From DSVZ01 sp964568145 (GTDB lineage Bacteria > Verrucomicrobiota > Verrucomicrobiia > Limisphaerales > J093): a DNA stretch of 64,000 nucleotides. Numbering within the stretch: the first letter of the stretch is position 1; every line of letters starts with the position of its first letter. Shown one piece after another: positions 51,931 to 60,719 of the stretch. Where the stretch lies: the NCBI GenBank assembly GCA_964568145.1, contig CAZMOZ010000002.1:186001-250000 (forward strand), read 5' to 3'. The position numbers were made by a program, and so were the translations under genes. The notes beneath the pieces are model-generated. The model worked only from the letters and a program-made list of their open reading frames with translations. It had not been told where the DNA came from and searched no databases.

Positions 51931-52959
51931 CTACGGCGGGCAGCGGCGCAGGTGGTCCAGGAGTTCGGCAAAGTCGCACGTGGCCAGCGCGCAGTATTTG
52001 TCCCCGGCGCCGTAATAGACGAACAGCGTGCCGTCCTTCACCACGGTGCCGCACGGGAAGCAGACTCCGCGATAGAAGCCTTCGATTTCGTAATCGGCCT
52101 CGGGCTGCATCAGCCAGTCCGGCGTGCGGTGCCGCACACGGGCCGGATCCTCGAGGTCGAGCAGCAACGCGCCCAGGCGGTAGAACTTGTCCGCGCCCAC
52201 CGCGTGGTAAAGCGTGAACCAGCCGTGCGGCGTCTTGAGGGGCGGCGTGTTGAGACCCAGCTTGTTTGTCTCCCACGCGAAACGCTGCTTGATGAGCAGC
52301 CGGCTGGGCGCGGCGGGCAGGCCCATGAGGTCGTCGGCGCACTTGATCCAGGCGCAGGCGTGTTCGGTGCCGTATTGCGGGCCCACCCATTCGAGCGGCC
52401 GGTGCGCCAGCCAGAACTTCCCGCCGATCTTCTCCGGGAACAGGATCGCGTCGCGGTCGTCCAGCAGCGGGTCGGTGATCCAGCCGGCGCGGATCCAGTG
52501 CCGGAAATCGCGCGTCAGCGCCAGGCCGGTAAGTGTGGCGTTGGCGCGCAGGTAATGCGGAAACTCCGGCGCCGCCCCGGCCGGCCGCGCGTAGTGGTCG
52601 CGGCCGCCCGGCACCCAGAACTGGCCGAAGGGATAGTGCCGGCAGGCATAGGTCACGTAGAACCAGTCGCCCAGCTTCACGATCCGCGGATCCTGGATGG
52701 TCGCGCCGTCGAAGCCCTCGCCGCTCGGGCTCAAGGCGGGCTGGTCGCTCACGCGCTCGAAGTGGTACCCGTCCCGGCTTCTTGCCAGGCCGAACCAGCA
52801 TTTGTACTCCGGGCCGGACTCGGCGGCGCGGTACAGCAGGATCACCTCGCCGGTGGCCTCGTCCAGCCACGCGGCGGGATTGAACACCGCCAGGTCCTCC
52901 CACGGATGGTCCGGATGAGGCGACAGGATCGGGTTGCCGGCGAAACGCTGCAATTTCAT
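51931..52959 (-). CDS. GH130-family glycoside phosphorylase/hydrolase
   Basis: 342 residues, five-bladed beta-propeller: RFAGNPILSPHPDHPWEDLA VFNPAAW, VILLYRAAESGPEYKCWFGL ARSRDGYHFERV, GATIQDPRIVKLGDWFYVTY, DDRDAILFPEKIGGKFWLAH RPLEW, GVCFPCGTVVKDGTLFVYYG AGDKYCALAT. The QDPR Asp and DDRDA...HRP motifs belong to GH130 (mannosyl-phosphorylases and mannosidases). No signal peptide, so cytosolic; it fits phosphorolysis of imported beta-mannosides. The exact linkage cannot be told. Lies 54 bp upstream of aroC on the same strand. Confidence 0.87.
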   Translation of the reverse strand: MKLQRFAGNPILSPHPDHPWEDLAVFNPAAWLDEATGEVILLYRAAESGPEYKCWFGLARSRDGYHFERVSDQPALSPSGEGFDGATIQDPRIVKLGDWFYVTYACRHYPFGQFWVPGGRDHYARPAGAAPEFPHYLRANATLTGLALTRDFRHWIRAGWITDPLLDDRDAILFPEKIGGKFWLAHRPLEWVGPQYGTEHACAWIKCADDLMGLPAAPSRLLIKQRFAWETNKLGLNTPPLKTPHGWFTLYHAVGADKFYRLGALLLDLEDPARVRHRTPDWLMQPEADYEIEGFYRGVCFPCGTVVKDGTLFVYYGAGDKYCALATCDFAELLDHLRRCPP

Positions 52960-52998
52960 CGCCGCAGCGTGGCAACGGCCGCCCCAGCCGGCAAGCGC

Positions 52999-53170
52999 GG
53001 TGGGATGCGGCTGGTGGAAACCACGAAGACGCCAAGGACACGAAGGGGCGAAGCCATAAACTCATCGGGCCTTGGAAGACGGTCTGTCTCCGGCGGTTGT
53101 GCCCGGCAGGGCGAACGGCGAAGCGAGGGCCGGTCTTTATTCGTGCGGATTCGTGTCCATTCGTGATCCC
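52999..53170. repeat. Dispersed low-complexity tract (CACGAA type), second copy
   Basis: GAAACCACGAAGACGCCAAG followed by GACACGAAGG, and at 53138-53165 TATTCGTGCGGATTCGTGTC CATTCGTG. Compare 9646-9775. Confidence 0.5.
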
Positions 53171-53202
53171 GGCGAACGGCTCCCACCGAGCCGCCGGCGC
53201 GT

Positions 53203-54504
53203 TCAGCGCTCCGCCACCACCGGCGCCAAGTCCAGGCAGGCGCCTTCTTTGGTGCTGCGCGCAAAGATGCGGCCGCCGCTGACGGTCGGGTGGTTCCAGC
53301 ACTTGCCCGCGACGGCCTTGGTCCGTGCGATTTCCTTGTATCCGGATGGCTGCGGGTCCACGAGCACCACCTCGCCGCGGTCGTTCAAGGCCACGAGCAC
53401 ACCGCCGGCCAGCACCACCCCGCCGGGGCCGAAGTCGGGCGCCGACCAGACCTCCCGGCCGGCTGCCAGCTCGACGCACTTGAGCGCGCCTTTGCCGTAT
53501 TCCTTGAAGCTGAACATGCCGTACAGGTGGCCGTCCCGGACCACCGGCGTGCTCCAATGGTTCGCCAGGTCGTTGCCGGTCTTGCGCCACAACTCGGCGG
53601 ACGTCCACGCCTCGCCCTCCCGGCTGATGCGGTAGGCCCCCGCGCCCACGCCGTAGCCGGCCGAGCAGTACACGATGTCGCCGTCCACGACCGGTGACGC
53701 CGCGGTGGACACGCTGAAGCGGTACGGCTGCCGCCAGAGCACCCGGCCCGAGGCGGCCTCGCAGGACACCAGCCCCGACTGGGCGAAGAAGATCACCTGC
53801 CGCACACCGTGGATCGTGGCGAACGTGGGCGTGACGTGGGTGGGCGTCTCGGTCCCGCCCTTCCAGGCCACGGAACCGTCGGCCTGCCGGAACGCCAGCA
53901 GCGACTGCCCCGGCCCGCCGCCAGCCACGAACACCAAGCCGTCCTCGAGCAGCGGTGACGCGGCGTTCTGCCACGCGATCATCTTGCCGCCAAAATCCGC
54001 GAGCAGGTCCTTGGTCCACAAGGTCCGGCCGTCCGCGGCGTTCAGGCAGTGCAGCTTGAACCGGCTGTCGAAGACGAACACCCGGTCGCCCGCCACGGAG
54101 GGCGTGCTGCGCGGGCCGTCGCCACCCTTGTTGTCCGGCGCGCCGGAGTCGCCGCCGCCGTCGTACTTGGCGGAGTTCAACGGCGCGGCCCACAGCTCCC
54201 GGCCGGTGGCGGCGTCCAGCGCCAGGCAGACCTCGTGCTTCACGCCGTCCACCTCGCGGGCGACGACGGTGAAGGCGCGGTTGCCGGCCACGGCCAGGAT
54301 GCTGAAGCCAGCCGGGGTCGGCGTCTTCCAGACCACCTTCGGTCCGCCGGCGGGCCAGGCGGTGGCGAGGCGGCTGGTGGTCTTGCCGTCGTGGCTCGGG
54401 CCGCGGTACTGCAGCCAGTCGGCCCGGAGCGGGGTGGCGGCGAGGCAGACAACGGCGGCGCCCGCCAGGAGGCGCGCAAGGCGGCGGTTCAAAACGTCGT
54501 TCAT
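53203..54504 (-). CDS. Secreted PQQ-binding-like beta-propeller protein
   Basis: 433 residues. Signal peptide ARLLAGAAVVCLAATPLRA (about 11-29), then WLQYRGPSHDGKTT and repeated propeller blades: ACLALDAATGRELWAAPLN (CLALDAATG), HCLNAADGRTLWTKDLLAD, VSCEAASGRVLWRQPYRFS, KCVELAAGREVWSAPDFGP, each with the A-x-x-G-x-x-x-W motif of PQQ-like blades. Such proteins in PVC bacteria (often 'outer membrane protein assembly factor BamB-like') are usually not confirmed quinoproteins; no dehydrogenase residues are seen. Monocistronic; a degenerate repeat region lies before GH130. Confidence 0.85.
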   Translation of the reverse strand: MNDVLNRRLARLLAGAAVVCLAATPLRADWLQYRGPSHDGKTTSRLATAWPAGGPKVVWKTPTPAGFSILAVAGNRAFTVVAREVDGVKHEVCLALDAATGRELWAAPLNSAKYDGGGDSGAPDNKGGDGPRSTPSVAGDRVFVFDSRFKLHCLNAADGRTLWTKDLLADFGGKMIAWQNAASPLLEDGLVFVAGGGPGQSLLAFRQADGSVAWKGGTETPTHVTPTFATIHGVRQVIFFAQSGLVSCEAASGRVLWRQPYRFSVSTAASPVVDGDIVYCSAGYGVGAGAYRISREGEAWTSAELWRKTGNDLANHWSTPVVRDGHLYGMFSFKEYGKGALKCVELAAGREVWSAPDFGPGGVVLAGGVLVALNDRGEVVLVDPQPSGYKEIARTKAVAGKCWNHPTVSGGRIFARSTKEGACLDLAPVVAER

Positions 54505-54717
54505 GCGGGTGCGAGTTTGCCCGCAAACCGCGCGACGTCAAATCGGGCTGGCGCGCTTTGTCCGGGCGGAAGTCGTAGCGCCGGCTAACAAGCCGGCACC
54601 TTGGGTGGGTCGCCCCTCGCTGAGAGGCGACGCTTCCCGGCCTCTGGGCCGGAGGCCGGCCAACGCGCAGCGGCGCCGTGCCGGCACAGTGAAATCCGGC
54701 TGGCTAGAAGCATCCCT

Positions 54718-55509
54718 TCAGCCGGCGGCGGTCCGGGCGGCCAGCCGCGCGAGGACTTCCTGGGTCAGCACTTCGTAAGCCGCCGCGCCGGCGCTGTACG
54801 GGTCGTACACGATGATCGGCTGGCCGTAGCTGGGCGCCTCGGCCAGGCGCGTGGTGCGCGGGATGACCGTGTCGAAGACGATGTCCTTGAAATGCTCGCG
54901 CACCTCGCTCACGACCTGCTGCGAGAGCCGGGTGCGGCCGTCGAACATGGTCATGACCACGCCGAGCAGTTCGAGCCGCGGATTCGTCCCGCCGCCGCGC
55001 AACTGGTCGAGCAGCCGCGTCAGCATCGAGATGCCTTCGAGGGCGTAATACTCGCATTGCAGCGGCACCAGCAGGTGATCGGCCGCGGCGAAGGCGTTCA
55101 AGGTCAGAATGCCCAGCGAGGGCGGGCAGTCCACGAGGATCAGGTCGCGCGTGGCCTCGGCACGGATGGGCGCGAGCGCCGTCGCGAGCCGGCGCAGGTG
55201 GTGGTCCAGGCGTGGCAGCTCGACGTCGGCGCCGCACATGTCGAGTTCGCTGGGAATCATCTCGAGCCGCTCAAACGCGGTGGGTTTGATGCGCGGGGCC
55301 AGCGGCTCCTCGCCAAGCAGGGCCGCATAGGCGCTGGCGCCGGGAGTTTTCTCGAGGCCGAGGCCGCTGGTCGCGTTGGCCTGCGGGTCGAGGTCGAGCA
55401 GGAGCACGCGCCGGCCGGCGGCGGCGAGGCAGGCGGCGAGATTCACGGCGGTGGTGGTCTTGCCGACGCCGCCCTTCTGGTTGGCGACCGCGAGCACGGT
55501 GGTTGGCAC
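54718..55509 (-). CDS. parA: ParA-family ATPase
   Basis: 263 residues from a GTG at 55509. Deviant Walker A NQKGGVGKTTTAVN (Lys12 signature and Lys17), LLDLDPQANATSGLG, Walker B region LILVDCPPSLGILTLNAFAA, PLQCEYYALEGISMLTRLLD, and GVVMTMFDGRTRLSQQVVSE. This is the Soj/ParA chromosome-partition group; it would act with a ParB and parS. No parB or parS (TGTTTCACGTGAAACA) is in the window, so it is separated from its partner here. Upstream 340 bp to the PAP2 fusion is empty of recognised features apart from degenerate hairpins. Confidence 0.93.
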   Translation of the reverse strand: MPTTVLAVANQKGGVGKTTTAVNLAACLAAAGRRVLLLDLDPQANATSGLGLEKTPGASAYAALLGEEPLAPRIKPTAFERLEMIPSELDMCGADVELPRLDHHLRRLATALAPIRAEATRDLILVDCPPSLGILTLNAFAAADHLLVPLQCEYYALEGISMLTRLLDQLRGGGTNPRLELLGVVMTMFDGRTRLSQQVVSEVREHFKDIVFDTVIPRTTRLAEAPSYGQPIIVYDPYSAGAAAYEVLTQEVLARLAARTAAG

Positions 55510-55853
55510 AGCGGGATTTAAGGCGTCCGCCCGGCGGGCTTCAAGGCTTTCACCGTGGTCAGGATGCCGCGTCCCGAGTACAGCCGCGGCTGTAGTGGCG
55601 CAGACGCCCGCGCCTGTGGATGTCACGCGGGCGACCAGCCCGCAACCGCCGTGGACGTGGAAGTCCGCGCCCCAAGGCTGGGCGTCGGGGAACTCCGCCC
55701 TCCGAAACCAGCAATGCTGCCGCTGAGGTTGCAGCGCTCGCCGGCTTCTCTCCCCACCCGCACAGGGCTGACCTGTGAAACTGAGATTCGCCAATCCCCC
55801 GCGCCGGATTTCCCGCTTGCCGGGCCGCCGTGTGGACGGGATAACCACGCGCC
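55510..55853. other. Divergent intergenic region between parA and the PAP2 fusion
   Basis: About 340 bp; contains small GC hairpins (AGCCGCGGCT) but no clear promoter, ORF or member of the repeat families. Confidence 0.35.
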
Positions 55854-58022
55854 GTGGATGGGTTGCCGCAAGCCGACGCCGCCCTGTTCCGGTTCATCAA
55901 CCTCTCGCTGAGCCACCCCCTCCTCGACGCCGTCATGCCGTGGTTCAGCGGGAACAAGGCGTTCATTCCCGCCCTGCTGCTCGCGCTGGCCCTGCTGGTC
56001 TGGCGCGGCGGCGCGCGCGGCCGTGTCTGCGCGGCGCTGCTGGTGCTCCTGCTGGCGCTGGGCAACACGATCTTCGATCTGCTCAAGGAAGTGTTCGCCC
56101 GGCCGCGGCCGTTTGTGGATTTGCCGGACGCGCGGGTGCTGCTTGGCCGGGGGGGCAGCGGAAGCCTGCCGTCGGCTCACGCGGGCAATTGGTTTCTCGG
56201 CCTGGCCGTGCTCGCCCGGTATTACCCGCGCACGTGCTGGGTGATGCTGGCGCTGGCCGTGGCGGTGAGCTTCTCGCGGGTGTACTGCGGCGTGCATTAC
56301 CCGGCGGACGTGCTGGCCGGCGCCGCGCTCGGACTCGCAATCGGCTGGGGCGGCGTGCTCCTCGCGGACCGCCTCTGGCGCGCGGCCGGCCGGCGGTGGT
56401 TCCCGCTGTGGTGGCGGCAACTGCCCTCGCTGCGCGCCCCGGTGTTCCACCCCGACCCGCTTGCCTGGCAGCCGGACGCCCCCCCGGTGCGCGACCCGGC
56501 GGTGGTGGCCGACCGCCAATGGCTGCGGCTCGGCTGCCTGTGCATCGCTGCGCTGTTCGTGTTCCGCCTGGGTTACATCGCATCCGACACCATCGAACTC
56601 AGCGAGGACGAGGCCTATCAGTGGCTGTGGTCGAAACACCTCGCGCTCTCGTACTACAGCAAACCGCCGATGATCGCGTACCTCCAATGGCTGGGCACGC
56701 GCTTGTGGGGTGACACGGAACTGGGCGTGCGCTTCATGTCCCCGGTGATCGCGGCGGGGATCGCGTGGCTGCTGTTGCGGTTTTTCGCGGCGCACGTGAG
56801 CGCGCGGGCCGGCTTCTGGCTGGTGGTCATGCTGAGCGTGACGCCGCTGACGGCGGTGGGCGCGGTGCTGCTCACCATTGATCCGCCGCTGGTGTTGTGT
56901 TGGACGGCGGCGATGCTCACCGGTTGGCGGGCGCTGCAGGCCCACGGCCGCACGCGCGACTGGGCCTGGACCGGCCTCTGGATGGGGCTGGGGTTCCTCA
57001 GCAAGTACACAGCGTTGCTGCAATGGGTCTCGTTCGCGCTGGTCTTCGCGCTCTGGTCCGCAGCCCGCCGGCATCTGCGCCGGCCCGGCCCATACCTGGC
57101 GCTCGCGATCAACCTGCTGTGCATGCTCCCGGTGCTGGTCTGGAACGCGCAGCACGGCTGGATCACCGTGACCCACCTGGGCGAACGCGCCGGGCTCGAC
57201 GAAACGTGGCGCTTCACGCCGAAATTCTTCCTTGAATTCACCGGGGCCGTCTGCGGCTTGCTGAATCCGGTGTTTTTCTTCGCGGTGATCTGGGCGGCGG
57301 TGCTCATCTGGCGCCGGCGTCAGGCGCATCCGCTCTGGTTTTACCTGCTGCTCATGGGCGCGCCGGTGCTGCTCGGCCACTGGTTGTACACGGTGCGCGC
57401 CCGCGTGCTGCCCAACTGGATTGCCACCGCCGTCGTGCCACTCTTCGCGGCCACGGTGGCCTGCGCGGAAGCCCGCTGGCGCGCGGGCGGGCGGGGCGTG
57501 AAGCCGGCGCTGGCCGCGGGCCTGGGCCTGGGCCTGCTGCTGGTGGTGCCGCTGCACGAAAGCGACTGGTTGGGCCAGGCGATCGGCCGGCCGCTACCCG
57601 CGCGGCTCGACCCGCTCCGCCGCGTGCGGACCTGGAGCGACACCGCCCGCTTGGTGGGCGAAGAGCGGGCCCGGCTGGCCGCCGAAGGCCCGCCGGTCTT
57701 TCTCATCGGCAACCACTACGGCATCACCGGCCAGTTGTCCTTTTACCTGCCGGAGGCCAAGGCGGCGGTGCGGGCCGGCCGGCCGTTCGTGTACTTCCGC
57801 TCGAGCGACGTGCCGTTGAACCAGTTCTTTTTCTGGCCGGGCTACCAGGATCGCAAGGGCCAGAACGCGCTGTTCGTCATGCCCACCGACCGGCCCCGGC
57901 CGCCGCCGGAACGGCTGGTGGCGGAGTTCGAGTCGGTGACCGACCTTGGCCTGCGCGAAATCCGGGACGGCTCCCGCGTGATGCGGCGGGTCCAGCTTTA
58001 TGCGTGTCGCGGGTTGCGTTGA
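55854..58022 (+). CDS. PAP2 phosphatase - GT39/ArnT-like glycosyltransferase fusion
   Basis: 722 residues, GTG start. Residues about 1-165 form a PAP2-superfamily phosphatase: KEVFARPRPF (motif 1), GSGSLPSAHAGN (motif 2, Ser instead of Gly variation PSAH), SRVYCGVHYPADVLAG (motif 3 with catalytic His). From about 220 a GT-C transferase of PMT/ArnT type follows: TIELSEDEAYQWLWSKHLAL SYYSKPPMIAYLQWLG (Asp-Glu motif), many helices and a C-terminal soluble domain (VFLIGNHYGITGQLSFYLPE). It would dephosphorylate a lipid and transfer a sugar from a polyprenyl carrier, perhaps to lipid A or another envelope lipid; the acceptor is inferred. Ends 23 bp inside the next gene. Confidence 0.88.
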   Translation: MDGLPQADAALFRFINLSLSHPLLDAVMPWFSGNKAFIPALLLALALLVWRGGARGRVCAALLVLLLALGNTIFDLLKEVFARPRPFVDLPDARVLLGRGGSGSLPSAHAGNWFLGLAVLARYYPRTCWVMLALAVAVSFSRVYCGVHYPADVLAGAALGLAIGWGGVLLADRLWRAAGRRWFPLWWRQLPSLRAPVFHPDPLAWQPDAPPVRDPAVVADRQWLRLGCLCIAALFVFRLGYIASDTIELSEDEAYQWLWSKHLALSYYSKPPMIAYLQWLGTRLWGDTELGVRFMSPVIAAGIAWLLLRFFAAHVSARAGFWLVVMLSVTPLTAVGAVLLTIDPPLVLCWTAAMLTGWRALQAHGRTRDWAWTGLWMGLGFLSKYTALLQWVSFALVFALWSAARRHLRRPGPYLALAINLLCMLPVLVWNAQHGWITVTHLGERAGLDETWRFTPKFFLEFTGAVCGLLNPVFFFAVIWAAVLIWRRRQAHPLWFYLLLMGAPVLLGHWLYTVRARVLPNWIATAVVPLFAATVACAEARWRAGGRGVKPALAAGLGLGLLLVVPLHESDWLGQAIGRPLPARLDPLRRVRTWSDTARLVGEERARLAAEGPPVFLIGNHYGITGQLSFYLPEAKAAVRAGRPFVYFRSSDVPLNQFFFWPGYQDRKGQNALFVMPTDRPRPPPERLVAEFESVTDLGLREIRDGSRVMRRVQLYACRGLR

Positions 58023-58896
58023 AGACCGGGCCCCGGCCGGGGCCAACACGTGCCGCCACACCTGGCCGGTGCGGAACTACGACCTGGCCGCCACGCTCAA
58101 CTCCGGCCAGGCGTTCCGCTGGGAACCACGCGACGGTGGCTGGGAGGGCATCGTGGCCACGCGCTGGGTCCGGCTCACGGCCTCCTCGCATGCCCTCATC
58201 GCGGAGACGGCCGTGCCGCCGCCGGACTGGGACTGGCTCGCGCGCTATCTCCGGCTGGACGACGACTTGGACGCGATTCTGGCCACCTTCCCCGACGACG
58301 CGCCGCTGCGGGCCGCCGTCGCCGCGTGCCGCGGCTTGCGGTTGTTGCGCCAGGATCCCTGGGAATGCCTGGCGACTTTCATCCTGTCCTCGACAAAGCG
58401 GATCACGCACATCCGGCGGATCGTGGCGACGCTGTGCCGGCGTTTCGGCGAGCCTGTGCCCGTGCCGGCCGGCCGCGAACCGGGCTTTGCCTTTCCGCCG
58501 CCCGCCCGGCTCGCCGCCCGCACCGAGGCCGAGTTGCGCGGCTGCGGCATGGGCTTCCGCGCGCCGTACCTGCTGGCCGCGGCCCGCCACGTGGCCGCCG
58601 GCGAACTGGACCTCGCGCGGCTTGGCCAACAGGCGCTGGCGGAGGCGCGGGCGGCGTTGATGACGCTGCCGGGGGTGGGACGCAAAATCGCGGACTGCGT
58701 GCTGCTGTTTGCCGGCGGCTTCGACGCGGCGTTTCCGGTGGACGTGTGGGTGGGCAAGGCGCTGCGCGAACTGTACTTTCGGCGACGCCGCCCCCCGCCG
58801 CGCCGGCTCCTGGCCTTCACGGAAACACGCTTCGGTCCGTACGCCGGCTACGCGCAGCAATATCTCTTTCATTACCGGCGCACGCGCGCGGACTGA
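58000..58896 (+). CDS. 8-oxoguanine DNA glycosylase (OGG1-like)
   Basis: 298 residues, overlapping the previous gene by 23 bp. N-terminal OGG domain (DLAATLNSGQAFRWEPRDGG WEG), then the HhH-GPD core: LLRQDPWECLATFILSSTKR ITHIRRIV, TLPGVGRKIADCVLLFAGGF (helix-hairpin-helix with catalytic Lys after GVGR), and FPVDVWVGKALRELYF with the conserved catalytic Asp. This is the eukaryotic-type OGG1/OggN family, scattered in bacteria, which removes 8-oxoG and cuts the strand. It begins MRVAGCVEDRAP; the start could also be a few codons later. Confidence 0.9.
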   Translation: MRVAGCVEDRAPAGANTCRHTWPVRNYDLAATLNSGQAFRWEPRDGGWEGIVATRWVRLTASSHALIAETAVPPPDWDWLARYLRLDDDLDAILATFPDDAPLRAAVAACRGLRLLRQDPWECLATFILSSTKRITHIRRIVATLCRRFGEPVPVPAGREPGFAFPPPARLAARTEAELRGCGMGFRAPYLLAAARHVAAGELDLARLGQQALAEARAALMTLPGVGRKIADCVLLFAGGFDAAFPVDVWVGKALRELYFRRRRPPPRRLLAFTETRFGPYAGYAQQYLFHYRRTRAD

Positions 58897-59005
58897 GCGG
58901 TTGTCCGGAACTTGAGCCGTAGTGTTCGATATGGCGGTTCACTCAGGCCGCGCTGCGCGGTTCAGGTTTGCGCGGCCGGCGCCCGCCGCCGCAGTCTTGG
59001 CCCGC

Positions 59006-59770
59006 ATGAGTGTGTCGCTGGAAGCCACTTTCGCGCCCGCCGAATTCGAGGCGTTCGCCCGCCGCGACCTGGGTGGAACGGTGTGCGTGGTGTTCGACGT
59101 GTTGCGCGCCACCAGCAGCATGGTGACGGCGCTGGCCCGCGGCGCGGCGGGCATCCTGCCCGCGGCGGAGATCTCCGAGGCGCTGGCCGCGCGGCAGGCG
59201 CGGCCGGAGGCGTTGCTGGCGGGCGAGCGCAACGGCGTGCGCATCCCGGCTTCGCTGAGCGGCGGGGTGGACTTCGATCTGGGCAACTCTCCGCGCGAGT
59301 TCACCCCGGAACGGGTGCGCGGCCGGACCCTGATCATGACCACCACCAACGGCACGCGGGCGTTGCGAGCCTGCGGCGGCGCGCTGCGGGTGCTGGCGGG
59401 CGCGCTGGTGAATCTCGGGGCGCTGGTGCGGTTGATCGAGCGACACCGCCCGCCGCAACTGCTGCTGGTGGGCAGCGGCACGCTCGATCAGGCCGCCTTT
59501 GAGGATGCGCTGGCGGCCGGCGCGCTGGCCGACGCGGTGTGGCCGCTGTACGCCGAAAGCCGGGTGAGCGACGGCGCGCTCATGGCGCGGCACCTGTACC
59601 GGACGTTTGCGGCGGACCTGCCGGCGGCATTCCGGCTGTCCCGCAACGGCCGGCGCCTGCTCGCCCGCCCCGAACTGCGCGACGACGTGCCGTTTTGCGC
59701 CACGCGGGATTTGTTCAACGTGGTGCCGGTGTTGCACGACGACGGCGTGCTCCGCGCGGGCGCGGTTTGA
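59006..59770 (+). CDS. comB: ComB-family 2-phosphosulfolactate phosphatase
   Basis: 254 residues from the ATG at 59006 (MSVSLEATFAPAEFEAFARR). Family signatures: GGTVCVVFDVLRATSSMVTA LARGAA (acidic DVLRAT), LLAGERNGVRIP, FDLGNSPREFTPERVRGRTL IMTTTNGTRAL, GALVNLGALVRLIERHRPPQ, EDALAAGALADAVWP and FCATRDLFNVVPVLHDDGVL. In archaea ComB makes sulfolactate in coenzyme M synthesis; bacterial members often have other roles (sulfolactate metabolism). No comA/comC nearby. Convergent with the LytTR gene, 26 bp apart. Confidence 0.88.
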   Translation: MSVSLEATFAPAEFEAFARRDLGGTVCVVFDVLRATSSMVTALARGAAGILPAAEISEALAARQARPEALLAGERNGVRIPASLSGGVDFDLGNSPREFTPERVRGRTLIMTTTNGTRALRACGGALRVLAGALVNLGALVRLIERHRPPQLLLVGSGTLDQAAFEDALAAGALADAVWPLYAESRVSDGALMARHLYRTFAADLPAAFRLSRNGRRLLARPELRDDVPFCATRDLFNVVPVLHDDGVLRAGAV

Positions 59771-59796
59771 AGCTTCGCGCCCGCCGTCGTCCGAGA

Positions 59797-60558
59797 TCAA
59801 TGCCCGAGCAGGTGCTGGAGCTTGTCGCGGTAACTGCGGCTCAAGCTCAGCCGGGTGCCGTTGCGAAGGATGACCGTGTAATCCCCGTGGAACATCGGCT
59901 GCAGTTCCTTGATGCGGTCCAAGTTGACGATGGTTGAACGGCTGATGCGCATGAAGTGCCGGGGGTCGAGCCGGGCTTCGAGCGCGGCCATGGTTTCGCG
60001 CAGCATGTGCGCCTCGGCGCCCACGTGGAGGTTCACGTAATTGTCCGCCGCCTCAATCCAGTCCACGTCCGCAGTGCGGATGAGCATGACGCGGCCGCCG
60101 GTTTTCACGACCAGGCGGTCCACCTTCTGCGTGGCGGGCCGCATCTCGGCGAGGAGGGCGTTGAGTTTTTCGTTCAGCGCGCCGGTCTGGGCCAGGCGCA
60201 GGCGCTCGCGGGCGCGGCTCAGGGCCACTTGCAGGCGCTCGCGGTCGAACGGCTTGAGCAGGTAGTCCAGCGCGTGGACTTCAAAGGCTTTGAGGGCGTG
60301 CTGGCTGAAGGCGGTGGTGAAGATCACGGCCGGCGGCCGGGCGGGCTTCGCGGCCGCCAGCACCCCGAAGCCGTCCAGCTCGGGCATCTGCACGTCGAGG
60401 AAGACCAGGTCGGGGGTGTCGCGCTCGATCGCTTCGACGGCTTCCGCGCCGTCCGCGCATTCGCCGATGATTTCAAGGTCCGGCTCGGCGGCCAGCAGGT
60501 CGCGCAGGCGCTCGCGCGCCAGCGCCTCGTCGTCCACCAGGAGGGTGCGGATTTTCAT
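59797..60558 (-). CDS. LytTR-family response regulator
   Basis: 253 residues from the ATG at 60558 (MKIRTLLVDDEALARERLRD). Receiver domain 1-125: acidic pocket DDE, phospho-acceptor Asp in DLVFLDVQMPELDGFGVLAA (Asp54), Thr in VIFTTAFSQHALKAF, Lys in DYLLKPFDRERL. After a linker (about 130-150) the LytTR DNA-binding domain (about 150-253): VDRLVVKTGGRVMLIRTADV DWIEAADNYVNLH, FMRISRSTIVNLDRIKELQP, YTVILRNGTRLSLSRSYRDK L. Binds direct repeats in promoters and is normally controlled by a LytS/AlgZ-type kinase; none is in the window, so it is an orphan here. Confidence 0.94.
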   Translation of the reverse strand: MKIRTLLVDDEALARERLRDLLAAEPDLEIIGECADGAEAVEAIERDTPDLVFLDVQMPELDGFGVLAAAKPARPPAVIFTTAFSQHALKAFEVHALDYLLKPFDRERLQVALSRARERLRLAQTGALNEKLNALLAEMRPATQKVDRLVVKTGGRVMLIRTADVDWIEAADNYVNLHVGAEAHMLRETMAALEARLDPRHFMRISRSTIVNLDRIKELQPMFHGDYTVILRNGTRLSLSRSYRDKLQHLLGH

Positions 60559-60719
60559 GGCCCAGGCGGTTCTGCCGGCAAGGGAAGCCAAGCGCCGCGC
60601 ACCGGTCAAGCGGCCAGACGGGCGGGCGCGGACTTGACTTGGCCCCGTGAGCGCTTCATTAACGCGCGTCAACGAACGGCACAACCTGACTTTTGCTGAC
60701 TCCAACCGGGGCCCAACGC

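Noticed and set aside
54718..55509. Chromosome origin or parS region next to parA
   Set aside because: No parB, parS-like palindrome, DnaA-box cluster or other origin gene is visible.
59006..59770. Evidence for coenzyme M biosynthesis
   Set aside because: Only the ComB-family gene is present; the family is widespread in bacteria lacking the pathway.
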